This document shows, one piece after another, positions 9,503 through 17,877 of a DNA stretch of 64,000 nucleotides; position 1 is the first letter of the stretch, and each line of letters opens with the position of its first letter. Source of the DNA: Persicobacter sp. CCB-QB2 (GTDB taxonomy: Bacteria; Bacteroidota; Bacteroidia; Cytophagales; Cyclobacteriaceae). Made by a program: the position numbers and the translations under genes. The notes under the pieces were generated by a model. That model worked only from the letters and a program-made list of their open reading frames with translations, had not been told where the DNA came from and made no database searches. The stretch spans positions 3,596,001-3,660,000 of the forward strand of contig NZ_LBGV01000001.1 of the NCBI RefSeq assembly GCF_001274635.1. The letters are read 5' to 3'.

Positions 9503-9540
9503 AAAAGGTCGCAAGCTTCCAATTTGCGACCTTTTTATTT
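9503..9540 (+). terminator. Terminator of the tRNA-Phe array
   Basis: AAAAGGTCGCAA (9503-9514) / TTGCGACCTTTTT (9523-9535), a strong stem followed by T's. Confidence 0.85.
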
Positions 9541-9639
9541 GTCCACACTTTTGGTCTCATTTGCATCAAAAAGGAGACAGGCAGGCCATCATCCGGTCGA
9601 AACAATCCTCAAAAGCATTTACCAGACTCAGGGAAAGGG

Positions 9640-9745
9640 GCTTCCCGCGATAAACGCGGTCGGGCTACCGTCAGTCGCTCTGAACATCGGGGCGGACAGG
9701 CGGACTGAGGTTTTGAATCGTCTGCCCGCCCTGATGTTCAGGAGC
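9640..9745 (+). repeat. REP-like palindromic element, copy A
   Basis: A short hairpin CCGCGATAAACGCGG, then TCGGGCT and TCGCTCT, then a long inverted repeat (AACATCGGGGCGG.. at 9684 against ..CCGCCCTGATGTT near 9741). The first part reappears in the same order on the minus strand at 10919-11013. Confidence 0.6.
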
Positions 9746-9798
9746 TCCACAACCGGCGCTGCCTCTGCCGGTATCCCTAAGCCAAATCGCCTTTGGCT

Positions 9799-10404
9799 CC
9801 CACCTTGGCCTTTCGGCCGCGGCGCTTTGCCTTTTTCGCTATTCCCCGGCTTTGTATCCAAAAAGCGACAAATTCCCTCAAAACACTACCGTCAAGCCCC
9901 TAAATCCTGCCTCCCATCGCCAGAATATTCTTTAGCCCTCGTCGCAAGCGACTTGTCTCCTTCCCGCCTGCGGGCCAATGGGGGAATTGATCCGGTAATA
10001 TCCGGGGAATCCCCACTACCGCCCATTTTCCCTGTCGGGAAGGAAGAACTCCGGGATTATGGTGTTTCAAAGGGTGCATCGCTAAGGCTCAGCCTTGGCC
10101 TGTCGGCCGCGGCGCGAACCTTCTCGCCCTATTCCCCGGCTTTGCATCTAAAAAGCGACAAATTTCCTCAAAACACTTCTGTCAAGCTGCCCCATCTTGC
10201 TTCCCATCGCCATAATGGCCTTCAGTCCTCGCCGAAAGCGACTCGTCCCCTTCCCGCCTGCGGGCCAATGGGGAATTGATCCGATAAAATTCGGGGAATC
10301 CCCACTACCGCCCATTTTCCCTGTCAGGAAGGAAGAATTTCGGGGAATATGGTGTTTCAAAGGGCGCATCGCTAAGGCTCAGCCTTGGCCTGTCGGCCGC
10401 GGCA
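9799..10404 (+). repeat. 290-bp imperfect tandem repeat, about two copies
   Basis: Two adjacent units, 9841-10130 and 10131-about 10404, align at an offset of 290 bp (ATTCCCCGGC at 9841 and 10131; AGCCTTGGCC at 10091 and 10381). A partial third copy precedes them (CTTGGCCTTTCGGCCGCGGC near 9802). The period is not a multiple of three and the open frames through it change between copies, so it is not coding. It is rich in small palindromes. Confidence 0.75.
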
Positions 10405-10918
10405 CCCAGCATAAAAGTAGAGGTTTAACAGTTTTGCATCAAATTAGGTGCAGACGTTGGTGGTGGAGAAGATTATTGTGGGTTGTTGTTAATGTGCAGA
10501 TATTGAGTGGCTTGTGGGTGTTTGGGGAGGTGAGGGTCGAGCTTTGGTCACCATTTCGCGACAACTATTTCTACTTTTATGCACACTTTTCACCTATGTT
10601 TTGACTCAATTGACCAATAGGTTGAAAAACGGTCCCATTTTGGGGAAAATAGAGACAATTTGGCTTGAACGGAAACACGTTGATCTCTTGGAGTGTCCAT
10701 TTTAGCGGGTAAAGAGGACGGTTGTACCTTTTTTGATACCAGGTGGAAGGTAAAGGAGCGGGGTTCGGGAAATCGCAGGGAAGATGAGGTAGGAGGTAGT
10801 CCCGATATGGGAAAAGCAGAAAGGCTGAGAAGCGGTAAATCGCCTAAGAGTGGGGAGTGAGGGAAGGCATTGGGGCCGATAGGCGCCTGGGGCAGGGATC
10901 AAACCATTGTTTGAGCTC
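10405..10918. other. Gene-free stretch
   Basis: About 510 bp with no supported gene. The open frames here have no recognisable protein character. It lies between the tandem repeat and a REP-like palindrome. Confidence 0.4.
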
Positions 10919-11013
10919 CTTTCGGGCGGTGGTGGCAATTGGATAACCATGGATTGCCACCGCCCGAAAGAGCGAGTGGTGCGAGCCCGACCGCGCTTGT
11001 GCGGTGCCCCCCT
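10919..11013 (-). repeat. REP-like palindromic element, copy B
   Basis: Read on the minus strand: CCGCACAAGCGCGG, TCGGGCT, CTCGCTCT, then a long hairpin CTTTCGGGCGGTGG.. / CCACCGCCCGAAAG. Same module order as copy A. It directly follows the DUF2480 stop and may also act as its transcription end. Confidence 0.6.
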
Positions 11014-11018
11014 AAAAA

Positions 11019-11543
11019 TTATTTCTTTCTTGGTTTCTTGTAGATGGGTACGGTGGAGCAAGGTTCGCCATACATGATGCCTTTGGCGTAGGGCACCAGG
11101 CGGTGCGATAGTTCCACATAGGCGGAAGTAGGCACGGCTTTGTCGGAACAGCCCTTGATCACGACCATTTTATCCTCGAATTGCTTATAATCGAAATGCG
11201 CCAGGGCTTTGCGGAAGATGACCGTTTCCAGTTCCTCCAAATCCCCGAAGACGATGGTGCGCGCGAAGGGGTTCAGGCGGGTGGTCAGCAACATGAAGGC
11301 CCAGGTCGGGACGATGGCGTCCTCGGAACAGGTGATGGCCACATGCTTATCCTGATACTGTGTCCAGTCGGTAGCTTTTACAAAGTCACGGAAGTCTTTT
11401 TCGCGCAGGATCATGCCCTGAAACAGCTGGTCTTTGATGTCCAGCAATACGCGTTCGCCTTTCGGACGGAGGGTTTCGAGGTCTATTTGCTCGAGTCCAC
11501 TGTTGGCGACTTTATTAACGATGGGTTGGTCTTGCAAACTCAT
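11019..11543 (-). CDS. DUF2480 family protein
   Basis: A 174-aa soluble protein recognised as the Bacteroidota DUF2480 family (start MSLQDQPIVNKVANS; conserved stretch ITCSEDAIVPTWAFMLL). No catalytic motif is known. Its ATG overlaps the tsaB stop in an ATGA (11540-11543), so translation is coupled to tsaB. That pairing is the only clue to function. Confidence 0.85.
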   Translation of the reverse strand: MSLQDQPIVNKVANSGLEQIDLETLRPKGERVLLDIKDQLFQGMILREKDFRDFVKATDWTQYQDKHVAITCSEDAIVPTWAFMLLTTRLNPFARTIVFGDLEELETVIFRKALAHFDYKQFEDKMVVIKGCSDKAVPTSAYVELSHRLVPYAKGIMYGEPCSTVPIYKKPRKK

Positions 11544-12232
11544 ACTCTTTTCTTGGGTTTGGTGCCTTGGAAGGCCTTTAAGTAGTAAGGCTCAAAGTAA
11601 GCCAGGCTTTCGAATTGTTGATTTTGATATTTTTCCTCGGCCAATAAGCCTACGCCTTTGGCAGATGGGGTGATGTTTTCAAGGAATACGGCATTTTCAT
11701 GCTGCAGGATGTCTTTGCACTTGGGCATTCCATTGCCGAAGAAGACGATTTGGCGGTTGGCCAGTTGCTCCGTGAAGGGATTGATTTCGTCCTCCAGTAC
11801 CTTGGGTTGGGTTTTTTCCAGCAGTTCGCCATTGGCTTCGGAAAGTTGGCAATATACTTCCATGCGTCGGGCATCGAGCATAGGGCAGTACAGGGCATTG
11901 GGACGATCTGCGGTATGGGCAACGGTGCGCACCATGGCCGACAGGGTGTCGATGGCAATCAGTGGAATGTCTAGGGCATGGCAAAGGCCTTTGGCGGTGG
12001 AAAGTCCAATGCGCAGGCCGGTATAAGATCCGGGGCCGGCGCTCACGGCTACGGCATCCAGTTGATTCATCTCCAAGCCGACGTTTTTCATCAATTGCTC
12101 AATCACAACGGTAAGCAGGTTGGAGTGACTCTTCTCGATGAACAACTCCTGGAGGGCCTGAAGCTCGCCATCCTTAAATAATGCTACCGAACAAACCGGG
12201 GTAGCGGTCTCTATATTTAAAATTATTGCCAT
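11540..12232 (-). CDS. tsaB: tRNA threonylcarbamoyladenosine biosynthesis protein TsaB
   Basis: A 230-aa ASKHA-fold protein starting with a phosphate-loop-like NIETATPVCSVALF and carrying VSAGPGSYTGLRIGL, both typical of TsaB. TsaB pairs with TsaD and TsaE to make the t6A modification at position 37 of ANN-decoding tRNAs. First gene of a two-gene unit with DUF2480. A TAATTTTG -7 element lies about 55 nt upstream. Confidence 0.93.
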   Translation of the reverse strand: MAIILNIETATPVCSVALFKDGELQALQELFIEKSHSNLLTVVIEQLMKNVGLEMNQLDAVAVSAGPGSYTGLRIGLSTAKGLCHALDIPLIAIDTLSAMVRTVAHTADRPNALYCPMLDARRMEVYCQLSEANGELLEKTQPKVLEDEINPFTEQLANRQIVFFGNGMPKCKDILQHENAVFLENITPSAKGVGLLAEEKYQNQQFESLAYFEPYYLKAFQGTKPKKRV

Positions 12233-12284
12233 AATATCTTGTGGAATAAACGCTTAATGGGAGTATTGATTCTCCCGGGCGCTG

Positions 12285-12292
12285 CAAAATTA
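12285..12292 (-). promoter_or_regulatory. tsaB promoter, -7 element
   Basis: TAATTTTG on the minus strand fits TAnnTTTG. No clear -33 TTG. Confidence 0.4.
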
Positions 12293-12377
12293 TTAAATCC
12301 TTACTATTTTGTAGGTAGTTGCGCTTACTTTCACGCCTTTTTAATGGGAAAAAGTCCTGATGGGCTTGGTTTCTGTG

Positions 12378-12385
12378 TATTTTTG
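12378..12385 (+). promoter_or_regulatory. Possible chrA promoter, -7 element
   Basis: TATTTTTG fits TAnnTTTG, 46 nt upstream of the chrA ATG. No good -33 at the expected spacing. Confidence 0.3.
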
Positions 12386-12430
12386 GAGTTGCTGGCCAAA
12401 TTCCTGGCGAGCATTTTACTTGTTGATTGA

Positions 12431-12988
12431 ATGAAATTTCTTTTCGATTTATTTTGGACCTTTTTTAAGCTGGGGGCGGTGACCTTCGGTGGAGGTTATG
12501 CCATGATTGCCATACTGGAGGACATTATCTGTACGCAGAAGCAATGGTTGGAGAAGGAGGAGTTATTGGATATTATCGCCATCGCTCAGATGACCCCCGG
12601 TACTATCGCGATTAATGCGGCCACCTTTGTGGGCTTTAAATATAAAGGGGTAGGTGGGGCGATAGCGGCCAGCATTGGATTGGTGATGCCCTCGGTGATC
12701 ATTGTGACGGTGATTGTGTTGCTTTTCGGGGCTGAGCTGTCGAACCCTTTGGTGCAGGCGGCCTTTACGGGGATCCGTTGTTGCGTGGTGGCGCTGATTA
12801 TGGTGGCTGTGGTACGCATGTATAAGGATTCGGTGAAGGAAAACTGGGGCAGGCTGGCCTTTTTGATCAGCGTGTTGCTAATGGTCTTTTCCGGACTGAA
12901 CCCGATTGGCCTGATTGTGGCCGGTGCTGCGATTGCCATGCTGACGCAGTTGATTATTCCCAAATGGTTTTCTAAAAAACTGGCCTGA
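12431..12988 (+). CDS. chrA: Chromate transporter, first half-size subunit
   Basis: A 185-aa CHR-domain membrane protein with five to six hydrophobic helices. The hallmark FGGGYAMIAILE lies near residue 20 and AQMTPGTIAINAATFVG near 55. Full-length ChrA has two such domains; here they are separate genes 13 nt apart, as in the short-chain CHR pairs that work as heterodimers. The substrate, chromate or another anion, is inferred from the family only. Confidence 0.9.
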   Translation: MKFLFDLFWTFFKLGAVTFGGGYAMIAILEDIICTQKQWLEKEELLDIIAIAQMTPGTIAINAATFVGFKYKGVGGAIAASIGLVMPSVIIVTVIVLLFGAELSNPLVQAAFTGIRCCVVALIMVAVVRMYKDSVKENWGRLAFLISVLLMVFSGLNPIGLIVAGAAIAMLTQLIIPKWFSKKLA

Positions 12989-13001
12989 TGGCCGCTAATG
13001 T

Positions 13002-13559
13002 ATGATTTACTTAGAACTGTTTATAACCTACTTTAAAATTGGCTTGTTCTCTTTCGGTGGAGGACTGGCGATGTTGCCATTGATTGAGCATGAGATGCTG
13101 AGCCATGGCTGGATGACGCATGCGGAGTTCATGAATATTGTGGCGATTTCCCAAATGACGCCTGGTGCTATTGCGGTGAACTGCGCGACTTTCATCGGGC
13201 TGAAGGTAGGCGGAGTGCCGGGAGGAATTATCGCCACTACGGGCTTGGCCATGCCCTCGGTGATTGTGATTCTACTACTGACGCAGCTGCTGGCGCGTAT
13301 AAAGGAACACCCGATGAAGAAGGCTTTCTTCTTTGGGATCAAACCGGTGACCATTGGCCTGATTTTCTATGCCGGGGTGATGGTGGCGCAGAATACGATT
13401 CTCCTAAATCCTGCCGACTGGCTGAGTGTGGATTGGGTGAAGTTCGTATTGACTGGTCTTTGTTTCCTGGTGCTGTATCGCTTTAAAGTGAACTCGATCA
13501 TGATGATCGGCATTAGTGGGGTGATAGGGCTGGTGCTGTTTGGCTTTATGGGACTTTAA
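13002..13559 (+). CDS. chrA: Chromate transporter, second half-size subunit
   Basis: A 185-aa CHR-domain protein with FGGGLAMLPLIEHEM near residue 19 and SQMTPGAIAVNCATFIG about 50. It is homologous to the preceding gene but not identical. The two likely form an antiparallel pair in the inner membrane. It ends 160 bp before a bidirectional terminator shared with ctpA. Confidence 0.9.
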   Translation: MIYLELFITYFKIGLFSFGGGLAMLPLIEHEMLSHGWMTHAEFMNIVAISQMTPGAIAVNCATFIGLKVGGVPGGIIATTGLAMPSVIVILLLTQLLARIKEHPMKKAFFFGIKPVTIGLIFYAGVMVAQNTILLNPADWLSVDWVKFVLTGLCFLVLYRFKVNSIMMIGISGVIGLVLFGFMGL

Positions 13560-13714
13560 TCAGTAACTGACCTGCCGTAATTTAACATGGAGGGGTAGAA
13601 TTAATATTCAGTGGAATGGAGAGGGATTTGAGGGGCTGTACCTCCCTTTAAACGCGCCAGACAGATTTATTAAAAGATCATCCTCAAGGTTCGGGAGGTC
13701 TGTTATCTTATAAA

Positions 13715-13756
13715 ACAAAAAAAGCGCTTAGGTCTGCCCCAAGCGCTTTTCTTTTA
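13715..13756. terminator. Bidirectional terminator between chrA and ctpA
   Basis: AAAAAAAGCGCTT (to 13729) / AAGCGCTTTTCTTTT (from 13741), flanked by A- and T-runs on both sides. Confidence 0.8.
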
Positions 13757-13770
13757 TTGATTTCTTACAA

Positions 13771-15435
13771 TTATTCTCCTTTTAGGATTTTGTTGTACTC
13801 TTCTGTATTGTTTAATACCTCGATGGCTTTCTGAACCGTCTCATCTGTTTTGAAGGAAGCTTCGATCAAGCCTTCACGATAGTAGTAGCGGGAAACGATT
13901 TCCTCTGAAATAACGGTTTTGATTTCGTCTTTGAATTTCTCCAAATCCTTTTTCTTATCGTGCTTTACGCTTTTTTCCAATTCCTCGATTTGCGCCTGCA
14001 CGTCGTCGAAAAATTTCTCTTTCTCAGCAAACTCTTTAAGCTCTTCCAGTGATTTTTCCACCTTGGTGGTATAATCGTATTCCTTGTCGCCTAACCATGT
14101 CACAAAGTTATTGAAATCCTCATCGGTGATTTCAAACTCAGCTGGAGAAACGATGGATTCGTGATCGTAGTAGTAGTTAGTCGCATAGTCAAAGATCCAT
14201 CCGCGGGCCAAAAGACTGGCGGTGATTGGAGCAATGTACTTACGCTCAATTTCGATGTCCGGATCAATCCCTCCGCCGTCATATACCGGACGGCCATTGG
14301 CGGTATTGAAAGCTACTTTTAAAGAATCTGGCAATTTACCAACTGATCCGTCGTCGTTTCTGTGGGAATAATCTATGGCCTGAATACATCTTCCGGAAGG
14401 AATGTAGTATTTGGCGGTGGTTACTTTCAATTGAGAGTTGTAAGCTAATGGACGCGTGGCCTGTACCAAACCTTTACCGAATGTACGCTCGCCAACCAAT
14501 ACTCCTCGATCGTAATCCTGCATTACACCGGAAACAATTTCCGCTGCGGAAGCCGAACGGCTGGAAGTAAGGACTACTAATGGAATCTCGGTGTCTACTG
14601 CACTGTTTAAAGTGTTGTATTCTTTATTCCAGTCAGACATTTTACCCTTGGTGCTTACCACTTCGGATCCTCTTGGTACAAAAACGTTGGATACGTTCAC
14701 TGCTTCGTTTAGCAAACCACCCGGGTTGTCTCTCAAGTCTAAAACAATTTTGGAGGCGCCCTCTGCTTTTAATTTTTTTAAGGCGTCTTTTACCTCTTTA
14801 CCTGCTTCGGTAGTGAAGTCTGAAAGTTTAATATAACCGATACCATCGGCAATCATTCCGTTCCAGGGTACATTTTTCAGCGTGATTTTCTCACGGGTAA
14901 TATTGATGTCCAGAGGCTCTTCGGCGTTCTGGCGCTTAACTTTTACCACCAAACCAGTGTTGGCCTGACCTTTCAGCAGTTTAGAGATGTCAGAGACGTT
15001 CTTATCGGAAACATCAATACCATCAATTTCCAGAATCTCATCGGCTACCTTCAATCCGCTCTTTTGCGCGGGGAAGCCTAAATAGGGCATGATAATGACA
15101 TTTTTTTCATGCTGACGGCCGATGATGGCCCCAATCCCCCCATACTGACCAGTAGTCATGGTGCGGTAGTCTTCTATCTCGTCCTCCGGGATATAATTGG
15201 TGTAGGGATCCAGAGACTCCAACATAGCGTCAATCCCGGTCTTAATTAAGTCGTTTGGGTTGACCTCATCTACATAATAAGTGTTGATTTCTTTAAATAG
15301 GGTGGCGAAAATGTCCAAATTCTTGGCAATCTGGAAATAGCGATCCGCCTGATCTGTTCTGGTAAAGGAGAAAAGTCCTAAAAGACTGACGCCCAAAACC
15401 ATTGGCAAGAAAATTTTCTTGAAAGTTATTTTCAT
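13771..15435 (-). CDS. ctpA: Carboxy-terminal processing protease (S41 family)
   Basis: A 554-aa exported serine protease of the tail-specific family. Its N-terminal signal anchor includes FLPMVLGVSLLGLFSF. A PDZ domain lies around residues 95-170 (GGIGAIIGR, KSGLKVADEILEIDG), followed by the S41 core with LDLRDNPGGLL, the catalytic Ser in SRSASAAEI (about residue 295) and the Lys in GERTFGKGLVQ (about 320). A charged helical C-terminus follows. Such proteases trim periplasmic proteins. It stands alone, with about 350 bp upstream. Confidence 0.94.
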   Translation of the reverse strand: MKITFKKIFLPMVLGVSLLGLFSFTRTDQADRYFQIAKNLDIFATLFKEINTYYVDEVNPNDLIKTGIDAMLESLDPYTNYIPEDEIEDYRTMTTGQYGGIGAIIGRQHEKNVIIMPYLGFPAQKSGLKVADEILEIDGIDVSDKNVSDISKLLKGQANTGLVVKVKRQNAEEPLDINITREKITLKNVPWNGMIADGIGYIKLSDFTTEAGKEVKDALKKLKAEGASKIVLDLRDNPGGLLNEAVNVSNVFVPRGSEVVSTKGKMSDWNKEYNTLNSAVDTEIPLVVLTSSRSASAAEIVSGVMQDYDRGVLVGERTFGKGLVQATRPLAYNSQLKVTTAKYYIPSGRCIQAIDYSHRNDDGSVGKLPDSLKVAFNTANGRPVYDGGGIDPDIEIERKYIAPITASLLARGWIFDYATNYYYDHESIVSPAEFEITDEDFNNFVTWLGDKEYDYTTKVEKSLEELKEFAEKEKFFDDVQAQIEELEKSVKHDKKKDLEKFKDEIKTVISEEIVSRYYYREGLIEASFKTDETVQKAIEVLNNTEEYNKILKGE

Positions 15436-15789
15436 TGGTATGATTTATTAAAAGCAATAGCTGTATTTATCCTTAGATAACGATAAGGAAAAGAAAAAGT
15501 AGCACTCCAATTGCTAAAAATAATAGGGATTAACAATAAATAACAATTATTTCCTTGGAAATAGCCGCATTGCTTCAGGATTATGAAGGAATGCCTGCAT
15601 TGATAACAAAAATATTTGCAAAAAGCTAGATAGCATCGACTCACCATAGGAGATGAACAGGCGAGAAAGAAGATGGGGGATACACTTTTTTCAGGAAGGT
15701 ATAAATGTGCTTATTGGAAAAGCTTATATTTTGGATGATTTTCTGTTGGAAGCTTTTCTTTAAAGTCGATTTCAGGGAAGGATTTTGGA
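15436..15789. other. Gene-free spacer between ctpA and rnpA
   Basis: AT-rich; no supported gene, hairpin terminator or clear TAnnTTTG promoter seen. Confidence 0.4.
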
Positions 15790-16214
15790 TCAGTCCGGTG
15801 TTTCGGATTCCGCCGCTTCGTTTACCAGATGATGAATCTTTTTGAGGATCCTGCGCATTTGTTTTTCAATCTCATGATACGGCAGCATCTTCGGGAGGTA
15901 TAAATAAAACCAATACGCAAAGCCGGATGACTCTCCGGGCTTAATAATTCTGTTTTATGAAGACGGTAAGCTTCCCGAAGTCGACGTTTTACCGCATTCC
16001 GGTCAACGGCATGTTTATGTTTTTTCTTCGGAACGCTAAAAAGCACCTGATGAAAGTCGGTTTCCGGCTGCGAAGCAGGCAGGAATACCACTTTCATCGG
16101 ATGCAAAAAAAAAGAGGAACCTTTATAAAAAAGTTCCTGTATAGATTTTTTACTACATAAACGCTCGGCTTTACATAGCGTGAAGGATCCGGGACGTCTA
16201 GTAGTGTTTCCCAT
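15790..16214 (-). CDS. rnpA: Ribonuclease P protein component, C-terminal frame probably shifted
   Basis: Protein cofactor of RNase P in tRNA 5' maturation. The family signature is seen as VDRNAVKRRLREAYRLHK (about residues 73-90). As read, the frame runs to 15822 (130 aa), but the last 25 or so residues are unlike RnpA. Adding one base at the GGG run 15893-15895 restores KMLPYHEIEKQMRRILKKI, the normal C-terminal helix, and a 141-aa protein ending at 15790. It lies downstream of rpmH in the usual rpmH-rnpA order, but not beside dnaA. Confidence 0.88.
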
Positions 16215-16237
16215 AGAATGGCAAATAACCTTAATGA

Positions 16238-16393
16238 TTATTTGTGAGTCTTTTGATCAGAAACAGTTAATCTTTTTCTTCCTTTAGCACGACGACGAGC
16301 CAATACTGCACGACCGCTTACGGAAGCCATACGAGCTTTGAAACCGTGCTTGTTTTTACGTTTTCTCTGCGAAGGTTGGAAAGTTCTTTTCAT
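16238..16393 (-). CDS. rpmH: 50S ribosomal protein L34
   Basis: A 51-aa basic protein: start [18 protein letters not shown], then [18 protein letters not shown], the full L34 pattern. Product of the large ribosomal subunit. It has its own strong promoter and is followed by rnpA after 23 nt. Confidence 0.97.
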   Translation of the reverse strand: MKRTFQPSQRKRKNKHGFKARMASVSGRAVLARRRAKGRKRLTVSDQKTHK

Positions 16394-16414
16394 TACTATC
16401 TATTTTTTAAGGCT

Positions 16415-16445
16415 GCAAATATACAATTAAAATATCGATAAACAA
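16415..16445 (-). promoter_or_regulatory. rpmH-rnpA promoter
   Basis: Minus strand TTG (16443-16445), 19 nt, TATATTTG (16416-16423) followed by C: a perfect -33/-7 pair about 22 nt upstream of the rpmH ATG. A second TATATTTGC lies at 16520-16528 but abuts a terminator hairpin. Confidence 0.75.
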
Positions 16446-16488
16446 TTAGGGGGCTGAAAATAAGTTCCTTAGCCCGAGTTTATCGCGT

Positions 16489-16511
16489 AAAAAAACCACT
16501 TAACAGTGGTT
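16489..16511 (-). terminator. Terminator of the ureohydrolase-like gene
   Basis: AACCACT (16494-16500) / AGTGGTT (16505-16511). On the minus strand the stem is followed by seven T's. Confidence 0.75.
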
Positions 16512-16576
16512 TACGGGGCGCAAATATACGAAGGTTTCCTTAAAATCCATGGGCTTTGCATTAAAATTATGGCTTT

Positions 16577-17740
16577 TTAAGCGTTTCTACTCAGGGTAAC
16601 GAACCAACGATCAGGCAGTTCACCATGAACGGCTTGCTGATAATCGGAGTATCCACAAGGAACGCGCCAAAAACGTGGCTTTCCAGGATTCGGGTTCGGA
16701 ACTTCTACCCACCATTTTCCGGAGATGAGGCTTTTGTAGAATTTTATGGGTTCGTCATGGATGTCAATCTTGACCAAATATTGCATGAAGTCCTGGCTTT
16801 CAAATTCGGCCTCGTTTTTTCTATTGTAAAAGCCTTCGATAAAGTACCAGATCATGGTGGCGATTACCGAAGCGGTCTTCATTTGGTCATCATCCTCAAA
16901 GGGGTTGTATTCATAAAAGCCAATGGAAGACATGTCATTGTTTATGCCGGCATACCAGCAGATCTGACAAGCTTCTTCCCCTGTCAGTCCAAAAGGTTGT
17001 GCATTGGAGCTTCCGGGAGCATCAGAGGAACGAATAGCGGCAACATCAAAAGACAACAGTTGCGTGGAGCGGATAATGGGCTCCATGGCCTTAATATCTG
17101 CCCGGGCATCTCCTAGTCGGATAGTATCAAAGCTTAGGCTTTGGAGCTTTTCAAGCTCCTCAGGGTCGCAGAGGTAAGTTTGATAGGCCAAATGGGCGAA
17201 GTTGTCCAGGATATTGGGGGTCTGCAGGATGATTTTTTGCAGGAAGTTCCTGTTAAAAGGTACTTCAGCGTCATTGGTAAGATCGAGGAAGGCATCAATA
17301 TTTAATAAGGATACCTTTTTTTCCTCTGAAAGATAGGCCTGGTATTGTCCAACAGTGAAATCATGGGTTCCTCCAAAGATTAAAGGTAAAATGTTATGAT
17401 GAAGGAGCATGGCACAAACCTCCCGAAGCCTCCCACAGGTTTCTTCCGGGTCAAGGCCATTTCGAATGTTGCCTAAGTCGGCAATTCGATAAGGATTTGC
17501 TCCTTTTTTTAGTCGATAAAGCTTTTTTCGGATTTCCATAGGAGCCTGGCTCACCCCCATATTGGACTCATCACCTCCGTTTTCTTCAATGCCAATGAAG
17601 GCGATATCTACTTCTTCCAATGAGGGGAACTGATGCCTGAAGATTTGGATCTGTTCGCCTATGGTGTTTTTGGCAAAGGAGATGTCTTCCCCAAAAAATG
17701 GTTCCGGGATGGGGGATAAGAAAAGCTCGAAATTTAACAT
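16577..17740 (-). CDS. Arginase/formimidoylglutamase superfamily protein with degenerate metal site
   Basis: A 387-aa protein of ureohydrolase fold: GGTHDFTVGQ (about 122) matches the first metal motif GGDHS, NIDAFLDL (about 147) takes the place of DAHxD, and SFDVAAIRSSDAPG (about 235) takes the place of SFDxDxxDP. The first His and several Asp survive, but the DAHxD His is Phe and the second Asp of SFDxD is Ala. Two-Mn catalysis as in arginase is therefore doubtful. Homologs in Bacteroidota are usually called formimidoylglutamase. Single gene with its own terminator. Confidence 0.82.
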   Translation of the reverse strand: MLNFELFLSPIPEPFFGEDISFAKNTIGEQIQIFRHQFPSLEEVDIAFIGIEENGGDESNMGVSQAPMEIRKKLYRLKKGANPYRIADLGNIRNGLDPEETCGRLREVCAMLLHHNILPLIFGGTHDFTVGQYQAYLSEEKKVSLLNIDAFLDLTNDAEVPFNRNFLQKIILQTPNILDNFAHLAYQTYLCDPEELEKLQSLSFDTIRLGDARADIKAMEPIIRSTQLLSFDVAAIRSSDAPGSSNAQPFGLTGEEACQICWYAGINNDMSSIGFYEYNPFEDDDQMKTASVIATMIWYFIEGFYNRKNEAEFESQDFMQYLVKIDIHDEPIKFYKSLISGKWWVEVPNPNPGKPRFWRVPCGYSDYQQAVHGELPDRWFVTLSRNA

Positions 17741-17819
17741 GCTTGCAATTAGGTAAAATCAGACCTTGGAAATTAACAAATGATTTAAAAATTGAAAAGT
17801 TTTTGGAAAAACTTACATA

Positions 17820-17853
17820 AAAAAAGGAGTGAGCCCAAAAGCTCACTCCTTTA
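17820..17853 (-). terminator. nqrF terminator
   Basis: AAAGGAGTGAGC / GCTCACTCCTTT with a 6-nt loop and flanking A/T runs. Confidence 0.85.
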
Positions 17854-17877
17854 ATTTATTCTTTTTGGGGATAATGA

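Noticed and set aside
9044..9514. Long minus-strand open frame (156 codons) with three repeats of a WCLVDSNHRLTDFQ-like unit
   Set aside because: It is the antisense of the tRNA-Phe array; the repeats are the tRNA genes. The same applies to plus-strand frames at 46852-47266 within the Glu/fMet array.
9524..10279. 251-codon plus-strand open frame
   Set aside because: It runs through the palindromic element and the 290-bp repeat, whose copies are read in different frames, and has no protein-like domain.
10702..11061. 119-codon minus-strand open frame after DUF2480
   Set aside because: It overlaps the REP-like hairpin and the end of DUF2480 and has no recognisable composition or homology pattern.
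15790..16393. Replication origin near rpmH-rnpA
   Set aside because: No dnaA gene and no cluster of DnaA boxes is visible here; in Bacteroidota this gene pair is often away from oriC.
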